Assembly: GCA_022823865.1 (NCBI GenBank)
Contig: JAJEHF010000210.1
Coordinates: forward strand, 1 to 35,478
Direction: 5' to 3'
Source: Bryobacterales bacterium
Lineage (GTDB): Bacteria; Acidobacteriota; Terriglobia; Bryobacterales; UBA6623
DNA length: 35,478 nucleotides
Numbering within the stretch: position 1 is the stretch's first letter; each line of letters begins with the position of its first letter. The notes beneath the pieces are model-generated. The model was not told the origin of the DNA. It searched no databases and saw only the letters and a list, made by a program, of their open reading frames with translations. A program made the translations under genes and the position numbers. Shown one piece after another: positions 29,048-35,478 of this stretch.

Positions 29048-29848
29048 TCACTTGTAGACGTAGGTGAAGACTTCCTTGAGGTCTTCGAACGCCTGGCGCT
29101 TGCCCTCGGGGTTATATCCGCGCAACAGATAGGACGGGTGATAGGTCGGCATCACCCGGATTCCGCCCCACTCGGTCCAGTTGCCGCGCAACTTCGTGAT
29201 TCCGACCCCGGGCCTGAGGAGAGCTTTGGCGGCGGTCCCGCCCAAGACGCAGATCGCCTTGGGCTGGATGGCCTTGACCTGCCGGAACAAGAACTGCCCG
29301 CAGATTTCCATCTCGTCCAGCTCGGGCGCGCGGTTCTCGGGCGGACGGCACTTGACAACGTTGCAGATGTAGACGTCGGGTCGCCGGATCGGCAGCCCGA
29401 TCCGTTCGCACGTGCCGTCGATCATGCGCGTGAGCAGCTGCCCCGCCCTGCCCACGAACGGCAGCCCCTGCGCGTCCTCGTCCGCTCCGGGGCCTTCGCC
29501 GATAAACACCAGCTTGGCGTTGGGGTTGCCACTGCCGAACACGATTGTCTTGCGGCCTGTGTGGAGGCGGCAACGGGTGCAATCGCCTATGTCTTCTTGA
29601 ATGACCTGCAGCGGCGATAGATGCTGTGAACTTGCCTCTGAGGCCGGAGGCGCCGCAGCTGGGGGTTCGTCCAAAGGTGGTGCTGGGGCGGGAGCCCGCT
29701 GTACCGGCACCTCTGCGCCGGGAGCGGCATCCGCCGTCGAATCCTCCAACCCACTTGCCTGTTCGGCTTCGGAAGGTCTGACGAATAGCTCTTCAAAGCC
29801 CAGGTCCCGATAGAACTCCAACTGCTTGCGCAGGGCGTGCTCGGACAT
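29048..29848 (-). CDS. Uracil-DNA glycosylase, family 4 (Fe-S)
   Basis: Removes uracil from DNA at the start of base-excision repair. The 266-residue protein starts with a short helix ([20 protein letters not shown]), then a 50-residue Ala/Pro/Glu-rich linker (about 25-75), then the catalytic domain. Iron-sulfur ligands are Cys90 and Cys93 (CTRC), Cys167 and Cys183. Motif 1 is [20 protein letters not shown] and the late motif is [11 protein letters not shown] with the active-site His. ATG 29848 is chosen because everything before it is an antisense-like extension over coaBC. It is 13 nt downstream of coaBC on the same strand, so it is in the uvrB-coaBC-udg run. Confidence 0.92.
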   Translation of the reverse strand: MSEHALRKQLEFYRDLGFEELFVRPSEAEQASGLEDSTADAAPGAEVPVQRAPAPAPPLDEPPAAAPPASEASSQHLSPLQVIQEDIGDCTRCRLHTGRKTIVFGSGNPNAKLVFIGEGPGADEDAQGLPFVGRAGQLLTRMIDGTCERIGLPIRRPDVYICNVVKCRPPENRAPELDEMEICGQFLFRQVKAIQPKAICVLGGTAAKALLRPGVGITKLRGNWTEWGGIRVMPTYHPSYLLRGYNPEGKRQAFEDLKEVFTYVYK

Positions 29849-29861
29849 CTCCCAGGCCGCT

Positions 29862-31079
29862 TCAGGCCGCCATGCGCTTGCGCAAGCGTATCGCCTCGTC
29901 GAGAATCCGCCCGGCCATCTCGGCCTTGGACATGGGAGCGAGCCGCTGGGTCGACCCATCGGCCGCGAGCAGCATGCCTTGGTTGAGCTCGGAATCGAAC
30001 CCCGTGGCCCCGCCGACGGGATTCGCCACCATGAGGTCGCAGCCCTTCGATTGGAGCTTGCGCCGACCGTTGGCCTCCAAATCGTCGGTTTCGGCGGCGA
30101 AGCCGACCAAGACGCGGCCGCCCTTGTGAGCGGCGGCGGACTGCAGGATATCCGGGGTCTCTTCGAGCGATAGCTTTGGCAAGCCATCTCGCTTCTTGAG
30201 CTTGCTGGCGGCTTGCTGCTCCGGCCGATAGTCCGCCACGGCGGCTGCCATGACCGCGAAGCTGGCTTCTCCCAGATGTTGCAGCACGGCCCGGTGCATT
30301 TCGGCAGCGCTCTCCACGTCGATGCGCTCGCAGCCCGGCGGAGTCGGCTGGGTCACCGGCCCGGCAACCAGGATCACGCGGGCTCCGCGCCTGGCGGCCT
30401 CGTTCGCGAGCGCGAAGCCCATCCGCCCGCTGGAGCGATTCGAAATATAGCGAACCGGATCCAGCGCCTCACGCGTGGGTCCGGCAGTGACCAATACGCA
30501 CTCATCCCGAAGGTCTCCCTCGGAATTCAAGGCCGAACGCACTGCGTCAACGATGTCGTCCAGTTCCGCCAGTCTCCCGGACCCGACCGTGCCGCAGGCG
30601 AGTTCTCCCACTCCCGGCTCCACGATCCGAGCGCCGCGCGTCCGGAGGGCGGCCAGGTTCTCGCGGGTCGCGGGATGCTCCCACATGTTCGTATTCATGG
30701 CCGGCGCCAGCACGAGCGGACCGCGAAAGGCAAGATGGGCCGTGCTGAGGAAATCGTCGGCGAGCCCCAGCGCGAATTTGGCCAGCATGTCCGCGGTGGC
30801 GGGCGCGACAAGCAGGACGTCCGCGCGCTGAGCGACATCGATGTGGGCAATGGCGCTGTGCAGCGTCTCGTCGGGCGAACTGTCGTCGAACAGGTCCGTG
30901 ATGACCTTGTTACCCGTCAAGGAAGCGATGGTGAGAGGGGTGATGAACTTGGTGGCAGCCTTGGTCAGAACAGCCTGCACGGCGTGCCCATCGGCCTGGA
31001 GGGCCCGCACCAACTCAGCTGACTTGTACGCGGCGATTCCGCCGGTAACGCCCAGCAAGACTGTTCTCTGGTCGCCCAT
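29862..31079 (-). CDS. coaBC: Bifunctional phosphopantothenoylcysteine synthetase/decarboxylase
   Basis: Carries out two steps of coenzyme A synthesis: joining cysteine to 4'-phosphopantothenate and decarboxylating the product. The 405-residue protein has both domains. The flavin-dependent CoaC part (1-190) has VTGGIAAYKSAELVRALQ, the His in AIAHIDVAQRAD, PAMNTNMWEHP and ACGTVGSGR with its catalytic Cys. The CoaB part (from about 195) has VLVTAGPTREALDPVRYISN followed by RSSGRMG. A TATACT -10-like box at 31100-31105 lies 20 nt upstream, inside the gap from uvrB, so it may also be transcribed on its own. A PanF-like transporter lies elsewhere in the window, but no direct link can be shown. Confidence 0.96.
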   Translation of the reverse strand: MGDQRTVLLGVTGGIAAYKSAELVRALQADGHAVQAVLTKAATKFITPLTIASLTGNKVITDLFDDSSPDETLHSAIAHIDVAQRADVLLVAPATADMLAKFALGLADDFLSTAHLAFRGPLVLAPAMNTNMWEHPATRENLAALRTRGARIVEPGVGELACGTVGSGRLAELDDIVDAVRSALNSEGDLRDECVLVTAGPTREALDPVRYISNRSSGRMGFALANEAARRGARVILVAGPVTQPTPPGCERIDVESAAEMHRAVLQHLGEASFAVMAAAVADYRPEQQAASKLKKRDGLPKLSLEETPDILQSAAAHKGGRVLVGFAAETDDLEANGRRKLQSKGCDLMVANPVGGATGFDSELNQGMLLAADGSTQRLAPMSKAEMAGRILDEAIRLRKRMAA

Positions 31080-31099
31080 CGGCCTGACCTACCACTCTC

Positions 31100-31105
31100 A
31101 GTATA
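31100..31105 (-). promoter_or_regulatory. -10-like box TATACT between uvrB and coaBC
   Basis: A consensus-like TATACT on the minus strand, 20 nt before the coaBC ATG, in the 43-bp uvrB-coaBC gap. The -35 is poor. It may be an internal promoter of the run. Confidence 0.4.
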
Positions 31106-31122
31106 TGTACGCGGCAGCCTCC

Positions 31123-33132
31123 TCAGCCGACCGCGGGGACCGCAGAGATATCCGGGTGATCGGCTCGCAGCGCCCGCACGCGGTCCCGCAGCTGGGCGGC
31201 CCGCTCGAATTCGAACTTCTGCGCGGCCTCGCGCATTTGACGTTCCAGCCGGGCGATCATCGCCTCAAGGTCCTCGGGAGTGTCTGGCACGTCCTCGGAA
31301 CTCGGCTCGATCGGCACATCGACATAATCCGCATCGACGATCTTGGCAAGAGTCATTGAGATCGGCTTGACGATCGTCTCGGGGCTGATGCCGTTGGCCT
31401 CGTTGTACGCCCGCTGCAATTCCCGCCGCCGCGTGGTTTCGCCGATGGCCCGGCTCATGCTATCGGTCATGCGGTCGGCATACAGGATCGCCTTGCCGTG
31501 CACGTTGCGGGCCGCGCGCCCCATGGTCTGGATCAGCGATCCTTCCGAGCGCAGGAAGCCCTCCTTGTCCGCGTCTAGGATCGCGACCAGCGACACTTCC
31601 GGCAAATCGAGCCCCTCGCGCAGCAGGTTGATGCCAACCAGCAGGTCGAACGCTCCGCGCCGTAGGTCCCGCAGGGTCTTGACCCGCTCGAGGGTGTCCA
31701 CCTCCGAGTGCAGGTAGCGGCAGCGCACGCCGGCCTCGGCGTAGTACTCGGCCAAGTCCTCGGCCATGCGCTTGGTCAAGGTCGTGACCAGCGCCCGTTC
31801 GCCGGCTTCGGCGCGCAGGCGGATTTCGCGCAGCAAGTCGTCGACCTGCCCCTTCACCGGCCGCACCTCGACCTCGGGGTCGAGCAGCCCCGTCGGGCGA
31901 ATCACCTGCTCGGCCACCACGCCCTCGGCTCTTTCGAGCTCGTACGGAGCGGGCGTGGCAGAGACATAGATCAGCTGGAAGGTCCGGGCCTGGAACTCTT
32001 CGAACGTCAGCGGCCGGTTGTCCAGGGCGCTCGGCAGGCGGAAGCCGTATTCGACCAGCCTCTCCTTGCGCGAGCGGTCGCCATGGTACATGGCGCGAAG
32101 CTGCGGGATCGTCTGGTGGCTCTCGTCGACGAACATCAGCGTGTCCTTGGGGAGGTAGTCCAGCAGTGTCGGAGGGGGCTCGCCGGGCTGACGGTCGGAG
32201 AAGTGCCGCGAGTAGTTCTCAATGCCGTGGCAATAGCCGATTTCGCGCATCATCTCCATGTCGAACTGGGTCCGCTGGCTGAGGCGCTGCGCCTCCAGCA
32301 GCTTGCCGCTGTCCTTGAGCTGGGCCGTGCGCCAGTCGAGCTCCTCGGTGATGCGGTCCAGCGCCCGCAGCATGGTTTCGTTGGACATCACATAGTGGCT
32401 GGCTGGGTAGATCGGCAGCCGCTGGTACGTCTGCTTGACCTCTCCCAAGAGCGGGTCGAACTGCACGAGGGCGTCCACCTCGTCGCCCCACAGCTCGATC
32501 CGGTACGCCAGGTCGTCGTAAGGCGGAAACACCTCGATGAGATCGCCGATCACGCGAAACGAGCCCCGCTCGAAGTCCCCGAGATCCTTGCGGCTGTACA
32601 GGATCTTGACGAGCTGGCGGGTGATCTCCTTGCGCGAGATGCGCTGGCCCTGCTCGAGCATGAGCAGCATGTCGTAGTACGCGTCGGGCGAGCCGAGACC
32701 ATAGATGCAGCTGACGCTGGCCACGATCAGGCAGTCGCGGCGTTCGAACAGCGACTTCGTCGCCGCGAGGCGGAGTTTGTTGAGATCGTCGTTGATCGTG
32801 GACTCCTTCTCGATATACGTGTCGCTAGCCGGCATGTAGGCTTCGGGCTGGTAGTAGTCGTAGTAGCTGACGAAGTATTCAACGGCGTTGTCCGGAAAGA
32901 ACGACTTGAACTCGTGGTAGAGTTGCGCCCCGAGCGTCTTGTTGTGCGCCAGCACGAGCGTGGGGCGCTGCAGCGCCTCGACCACCTTGGCGACGGTGTA
33001 GGTCTTGCCCGAGCCGGTGACGCCGAGCAGGACTTGATGGCAGTCCCCGTCGCTAGCGCCGGAGACTAGCTGGTCGATCGCCGCGGATTGGTCGCCGCGA
33101 GGGCTGTAGTCAGAAGCCAGGCGGAAACCCAT
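31123..33132 (-). CDS. uvrB: Excinuclease ABC subunit B
   Basis: The helicase-like damage-verification subunit of nucleotide excision repair, partner of UvrA. The 669-residue protein has Walker [17 protein letters not shown], the damage-probing beta-hairpin region [20 protein letters not shown], the Walker B-like [16 protein letters not shown], helicase motifs V and VI ([27 protein letters not shown]) and the C-terminal UVR domain [20 protein letters not shown] needed to bind UvrC. ATG 33132 is preceded by TACACT and TTGAAG boxes. It is first in a run with coaBC and uracil-DNA glycosylase. uvrA is 10 kb away in a separate operon on the same strand; uvrC is not in the window. Confidence 0.97.
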   Translation of the reverse strand: MGFRLASDYSPRGDQSAAIDQLVSGASDGDCHQVLLGVTGSGKTYTVAKVVEALQRPTLVLAHNKTLGAQLYHEFKSFFPDNAVEYFVSYYDYYQPEAYMPASDTYIEKESTINDDLNKLRLAATKSLFERRDCLIVASVSCIYGLGSPDAYYDMLLMLEQGQRISRKEITRQLVKILYSRKDLGDFERGSFRVIGDLIEVFPPYDDLAYRIELWGDEVDALVQFDPLLGEVKQTYQRLPIYPASHYVMSNETMLRALDRITEELDWRTAQLKDSGKLLEAQRLSQRTQFDMEMMREIGYCHGIENYSRHFSDRQPGEPPPTLLDYLPKDTLMFVDESHQTIPQLRAMYHGDRSRKERLVEYGFRLPSALDNRPLTFEEFQARTFQLIYVSATPAPYELERAEGVVAEQVIRPTGLLDPEVEVRPVKGQVDDLLREIRLRAEAGERALVTTLTKRMAEDLAEYYAEAGVRCRYLHSEVDTLERVKTLRDLRRGAFDLLVGINLLREGLDLPEVSLVAILDADKEGFLRSEGSLIQTMGRAARNVHGKAILYADRMTDSMSRAIGETTRRRELQRAYNEANGISPETIVKPISMTLAKIVDADYVDVPIEPSSEDVPDTPEDLEAMIARLERQMREAAQKFEFERAAQLRDRVRALRADHPDISAVPAVG

Positions 33133-33140
33133 CTGGACTC

Positions 33141-33168
33141 AGTGTACTGGGACGGCAAATTGCTTCAA
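33141..33168 (-). promoter_or_regulatory. uvrB promoter candidate
   Basis: On the minus strand TTGAAG (33163-33168), a 16-nt spacer and TACACT (33141-33146) end 8 nt before the uvrB ATG. This is the best -35/-10 pair in the window and again leaves almost no leader. No LexA-type palindrome of the known kinds was recognised. Confidence 0.5.
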
Positions 33169-33256
33169 CGCCGCGTCGGCAAATCGCAGCGCGCACGCCG
33201 TTCCGCAGGTGAGGTGTAGGTGTAACTCACGACGGAGGTCCTGCCGACCGGCCCCG

Positions 33257-35110
33257 TCACGGAAGCGGGCGGAAAGCCGGCTGATTTGCGAACAGATCCA
33301 TGCCAATCTCGAGAATGCCGCCGGCCCCGGGCTCGAGGAGGACTTCGAATCGATCGCCCCCGACACGGAGGGAAGCGTCTCCAGCGCGCACGTCGGTAAA
33401 GCGGTGCTCGCCGTACGCCCCGGCCTGCACGATCACGCGGCGCTCCTGGATCGTGTCTAGGTTGACCAGGCGCACGCGAACGCTAGACGGCTCGATGGCA
33501 TCGACGAGGACGGCCACTTGCTCCGGCAAGCCGGCCCGCTTCCGAGCGGGATCGTAGTAGAACAGTCGCGCGTGCAGGACATTGCCCGCCCGTCCGGGCG
33601 GGTTTCCGCCGAGCGCGAGTTCCACGAGCGAATTGGTGACGGCCGGATTGAATCGCTGCGTATAGTCGGAGGGGCGCTCGTAGTCAATTGAATCGTCCTT
33701 CCGCATGGCATCTAGCCGCGCCTGAACCGCGCTCAGGTCAGCCTGCAGCGCTTGGATCGGATAGTTCGGGTTGTCGCCGTCGAGGTAGCGGATCCACGGA
33801 TCGCGGGCCAGCCCCTCGAGGCCGGACCGATCGAACGTGAAGAGGTACACGTCGCGCTGGACATCTAGGTACTGGCTCGGCGTGTAGCCGTAGAAGCCGT
33901 CGTCGCCGTGCTTTCTGGGCAACAGCACGCGACCGCCCTCTGTCCTCTTTGCCGCGTACAGGTTGGCGACCTGGCGTCGCAGCGGCTCTACGAAGCCGGA
34001 ATCTCCCGTCAACATGACGCCGATGCCGAAGGCAATGCGAGGGCCGCGAATGAAGTAGTTGCGTCCATCGGACTGCGGCCAGAAGTTCCATCCGAACACT
34101 CCGCCGTACCACTTGCCGCCCCATTCCCCGCCGATCGTTCCGTCCAGGCCGATGTTGGTGGGAATGTTCCCGCCGTTCTGCGCGACCCGGTCACGCCACG
34201 CACCGGCATACTCCACAGCCCAGTCGCGATATCGCCGCTCCCCGGTGAGGGCAAAGGCGTTGAAGCCAAGGGCCGTGGCACAGAGGTTCAGCGGGTGATC
34301 GCCTCGAATGTTCGACGCGGTCGAGTAGCGGGTCAGGCGCTCCGGAGCGCCGTCGACGGGCAATCCGCCCCAGTCCATTTCGGTCGCCGGGGTCACTTTA
34401 GCCCCCCTGCTGCCGTTATGGAGGCTCTTGATGATCCGCAGGTCCCGGTCGTAGTTGTCAGCGTCTGGATCGTCTCCCGTATAGAAGTCGGCGAACCGCG
34501 TCGTCCTCGCCCGGTATAGCGGATCCTCGGGCGTGGCCAACCCGTACAGGTGGAATGCGGCCAGCGCCTCCCCCGTGTGCTCCCAGTCGAACGACGTGAC
34601 AAACTCCCGCCAGTACATGCCGTGCTCGGCCATTTCGATGCCGGGGGCACGAGCCTGCGTGTACTGGCGGATATGGCCCTCCCAAGCTCGCTTGTAGAGG
34701 TCGGCTACTGCGTCCCGCCCCCCGAGGGCATGCAGCAGCGTCCAGCCCCCGAAGTTTTCCATCGCGTCATCGGCCCCGTCGTTTCCGCCCCAGCGCTCGA
34801 CGCATTTCAGGTAGCCGCGGTCGTCCACGAAGCGCTCGAAGAAGGCTTGCACACCGTCGGACGCAGTCTCGAGGAGAAGCCGCTCGGCAAGAGCCCACGA
34901 CGGAGGTTCCGTAGGTTGGTCAAGCACGAGCACTGGCTGAGCAGCCAGCGACGCCGCCATCCCGAGTAGGAAACAGCCGGCCCACAGGGAACAGACTCGC
35001 GAAACCGGAAGAGCACCCGATGGAACGCGGTTGCGCCCTAGCACCGGCCACATACCGGAGAGGCGCCACTCTGAAACATGCATCGTACCGGCGCTGCTGC
35101 CATGGAACAT
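33257..35110 (-). CDS. Large secreted protein, possibly alpha/alpha-toroid enzyme
   Basis: A protein of up to 617 residues. A hydrophobic export segment (CSLWAGCFLLGMAASLAAQP) ends near residue 58; ATG 35110 is taken because a TATGCT box lies 6 nt upstream, while ATG 35053 would give a more normal signal length. The main part (60-480) is a series of helix pairs rich in Trp, Tyr, Asp and Gly with loops such as GGWTLLHALGG, MYWREFVTSFDWEHTGEALA, EMDWGGLP and GGKWYGGVFGWNFWP, the style of (alpha/alpha)-toroid polysaccharide lyases and six-hairpin glycosidases. The last ~110 residues are beta-rich (VRVRLVNLDTIQERRVIV). I do not recognise a defined family. A carbohydrate-active role is an inference from fold style and neighbours. 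Confidence 0.7.
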   Translation of the reverse strand: MFHGSSAGTMHVSEWRLSGMWPVLGRNRVPSGALPVSRVCSLWAGCFLLGMAASLAAQPVLVLDQPTEPPSWALAERLLLETASDGVQAFFERFVDDRGYLKCVERWGGNDGADDAMENFGGWTLLHALGGRDAVADLYKRAWEGHIRQYTQARAPGIEMAEHGMYWREFVTSFDWEHTGEALAAFHLYGLATPEDPLYRARTTRFADFYTGDDPDADNYDRDLRIIKSLHNGSRGAKVTPATEMDWGGLPVDGAPERLTRYSTASNIRGDHPLNLCATALGFNAFALTGERRYRDWAVEYAGAWRDRVAQNGGNIPTNIGLDGTIGGEWGGKWYGGVFGWNFWPQSDGRNYFIRGPRIAFGIGVMLTGDSGFVEPLRRQVANLYAAKRTEGGRVLLPRKHGDDGFYGYTPSQYLDVQRDVYLFTFDRSGLEGLARDPWIRYLDGDNPNYPIQALQADLSAVQARLDAMRKDDSIDYERPSDYTQRFNPAVTNSLVELALGGNPPGRAGNVLHARLFYYDPARKRAGLPEQVAVLVDAIEPSSVRVRLVNLDTIQERRVIVQAGAYGEHRFTDVRAGDASLRVGGDRFEVLLEPGAGGILEIGMDLFANQPAFRPLP

Positions 35111-35116
35111 ACAAGC

Positions 35117-35122
35117 AGCATA
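35117..35122 (-). promoter_or_regulatory. -10-like box TATGCT before the large secreted protein
   Basis: TATGCT on the minus strand ends 6 nt before ATG 35110, the same spacing as at 22865 and 27986. No Shine-Dalgarno is visible for any of the alternative starts. Confidence 0.35.
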
Positions 35123-35142
35123 CTCGCCCGACCATCGGCGCG

Positions 35143-35343
35143 ACCACGCTGCCGCGCGACGTCAAGCGCGCAATGGACGGGATCCATCGAGCCTGCGAGG
35201 CGCGTTACGCAGGGCGCTACTTCGCAGGATTCTCCTACGGCTTTAGCGAGCGCCACCGGGTGATTGATCTCGTCCGCCGCCTCGCCAGTGTCGCCATGCG
35301 CACCGCTCCCCTGGCCGACCGCCTGACCGTGGATGGAACGTAA
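35143..35343 (+). pseudogene. Remnant of IS1595-like transposase C-terminus
   Basis: The plus-strand frame reads VKRAMDGIHRACEARYAGRY followed by FAGFSYGFSERHRVIDLVRR and LASVAMRTAPLADRL, then a stop at 35341-35343. This resembles, from memory, the C-terminal end of IS1595-family transposases, where RYLAEFxYRFNRR and a RTPPMPYRLL-type tail are typical. The N-terminal zinc and DDE regions are absent; upstream sequence belongs to the secreted protein gene on the other strand. It is therefore a truncated remnant. The family call is tentative. Confidence 0.45.
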
Positions 35344-35478
35344 GCGTTCGAGCGGGCCGTGAATTGAGAAACGTAGAAGCGGAAGGAGGGGCGGCGAAAA
35401 AACTTGGCTAAAACGCTGGACACAAGATATGTCGTTATGGCAGTCTGGCAGATATGGAGGCGGAAAGGCAGCTGCAAG
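35344..35478. other. Right-edge stretch, possible start of a further gene
   Basis: This part is richer in A and T than most of the window. A plus-strand ATG at 35454 opens a frame (MEAERQLQ) that runs off the edge, but too little is present to judge it. No terminal inverted repeat for the neighbouring transposase remnant could be confirmed. Confidence 0.3.

Noticed and set aside
29849..30187. Upstream extension of the uracil-DNA glycosylase to 30187
   Set aside because: The extra 113 residues are Ser/Arg/Pro-rich and lie in coaBC's coding sequence in another frame; the family-like start is ATG 29848.
31708..33069. Plus-strand frame of about 450 codons opposite uvrB
   Set aside because: Pure antisense shadow with a Val/Leu/His-rich composition and no motif.

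Overview
The window looks like a GC-rich chromosomal segment from an Acidobacteriota bacterium, probably near Bryobacterales/Solibacteres. The main clue is a ~1070-residue TonB-dependent receptor that starts with a carboxypeptidase-regulatory-like domain and ends in an aromatic residue, a type greatly expanded in that phylum. Support comes from the mix of Tat-exported Gfo/Idh/MocA oxidoreductase, secreted PQQ-like propeller, arylsulfatase, PEGA-domain Ser/Thr kinase and VapBC remnants. This placement rests on recognised protein style, not on a phylogenetic marker. No rRNA, tRNA, CRISPR array or intact mobile element was found.

Layout, left to right. 0.3-3.5 kb (-): an RND efflux permease without visible partner subunits. 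3.9-5.1 kb (-): a secreted TIM-barrel protein that seems to have lost the usual catalytic Asn-Glu. 5.3-8.1 kb (+): a sugar isomerase/epimerase, a YhdT-like small membrane protein and a PanF-like sodium symporter, probably one operon. 8.2-8.8 kb (-): a VapB antitoxin with a clean operator palindrome, followed by a wrecked vapC. 8.9-10.2 kb (-): a Tat-exported oxidoreductase, divergent from the TonB-dependent receptor at 10.8-14.0 kb (+). 14.0-15.5 kb (-): a TPR lipoprotein. 15.6-15.85 kb: a transposase remnant. 15.9-22.8 kb (-): a tight five-gene run read kinase, uvrA, CPBP protease, mtnA, small unknown. 22.9-25.3 kb (+): a secreted propeller protein overlapping a HupE/UreJ-like membrane protein. 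25.3-27.9 kb (-): a sulfatase and two paralogous secreted 120-residue proteins. 28.0-29.0 kb (+): 2-keto-3-deoxygluconate kinase. 29.0-33.1 kb (-): uvrB, coaBC and a family-4 uracil-DNA glycosylase. 33.3-35.1 kb (-): a large secreted protein of unknown function. The right edge carries a second transposase remnant.

How the genes fit together. Two themes recur. One is capture and breakdown of carbohydrate: TonB receptor, sulfatase, KDG kinase, sugar isomerase, oxidoreductase, symporter and several exported proteins. The other is DNA repair: uvrA, uvrB and uracil-DNA glycosylase sit in two operons about 10 kb apart, mixed with cofactor and salvage genes (coaBC, mtnA) and a sensor-type kinase.

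Most notable observations: (i) at several transcription-unit heads a TANNNT -10-like box lies only 6-9 nt before the ATG, the geometry of leaderless transcription, while other genes here have strong Shine-Dalgarno sites; (ii) a step-by-step readable decay of vapC beside an intact antitoxin and operator; (iii) a tandem pair of secreted paralogs next to a sulfatase; (iv) an EF-hand loop inside a propeller protein translationally coupled to a HupE-like protein.
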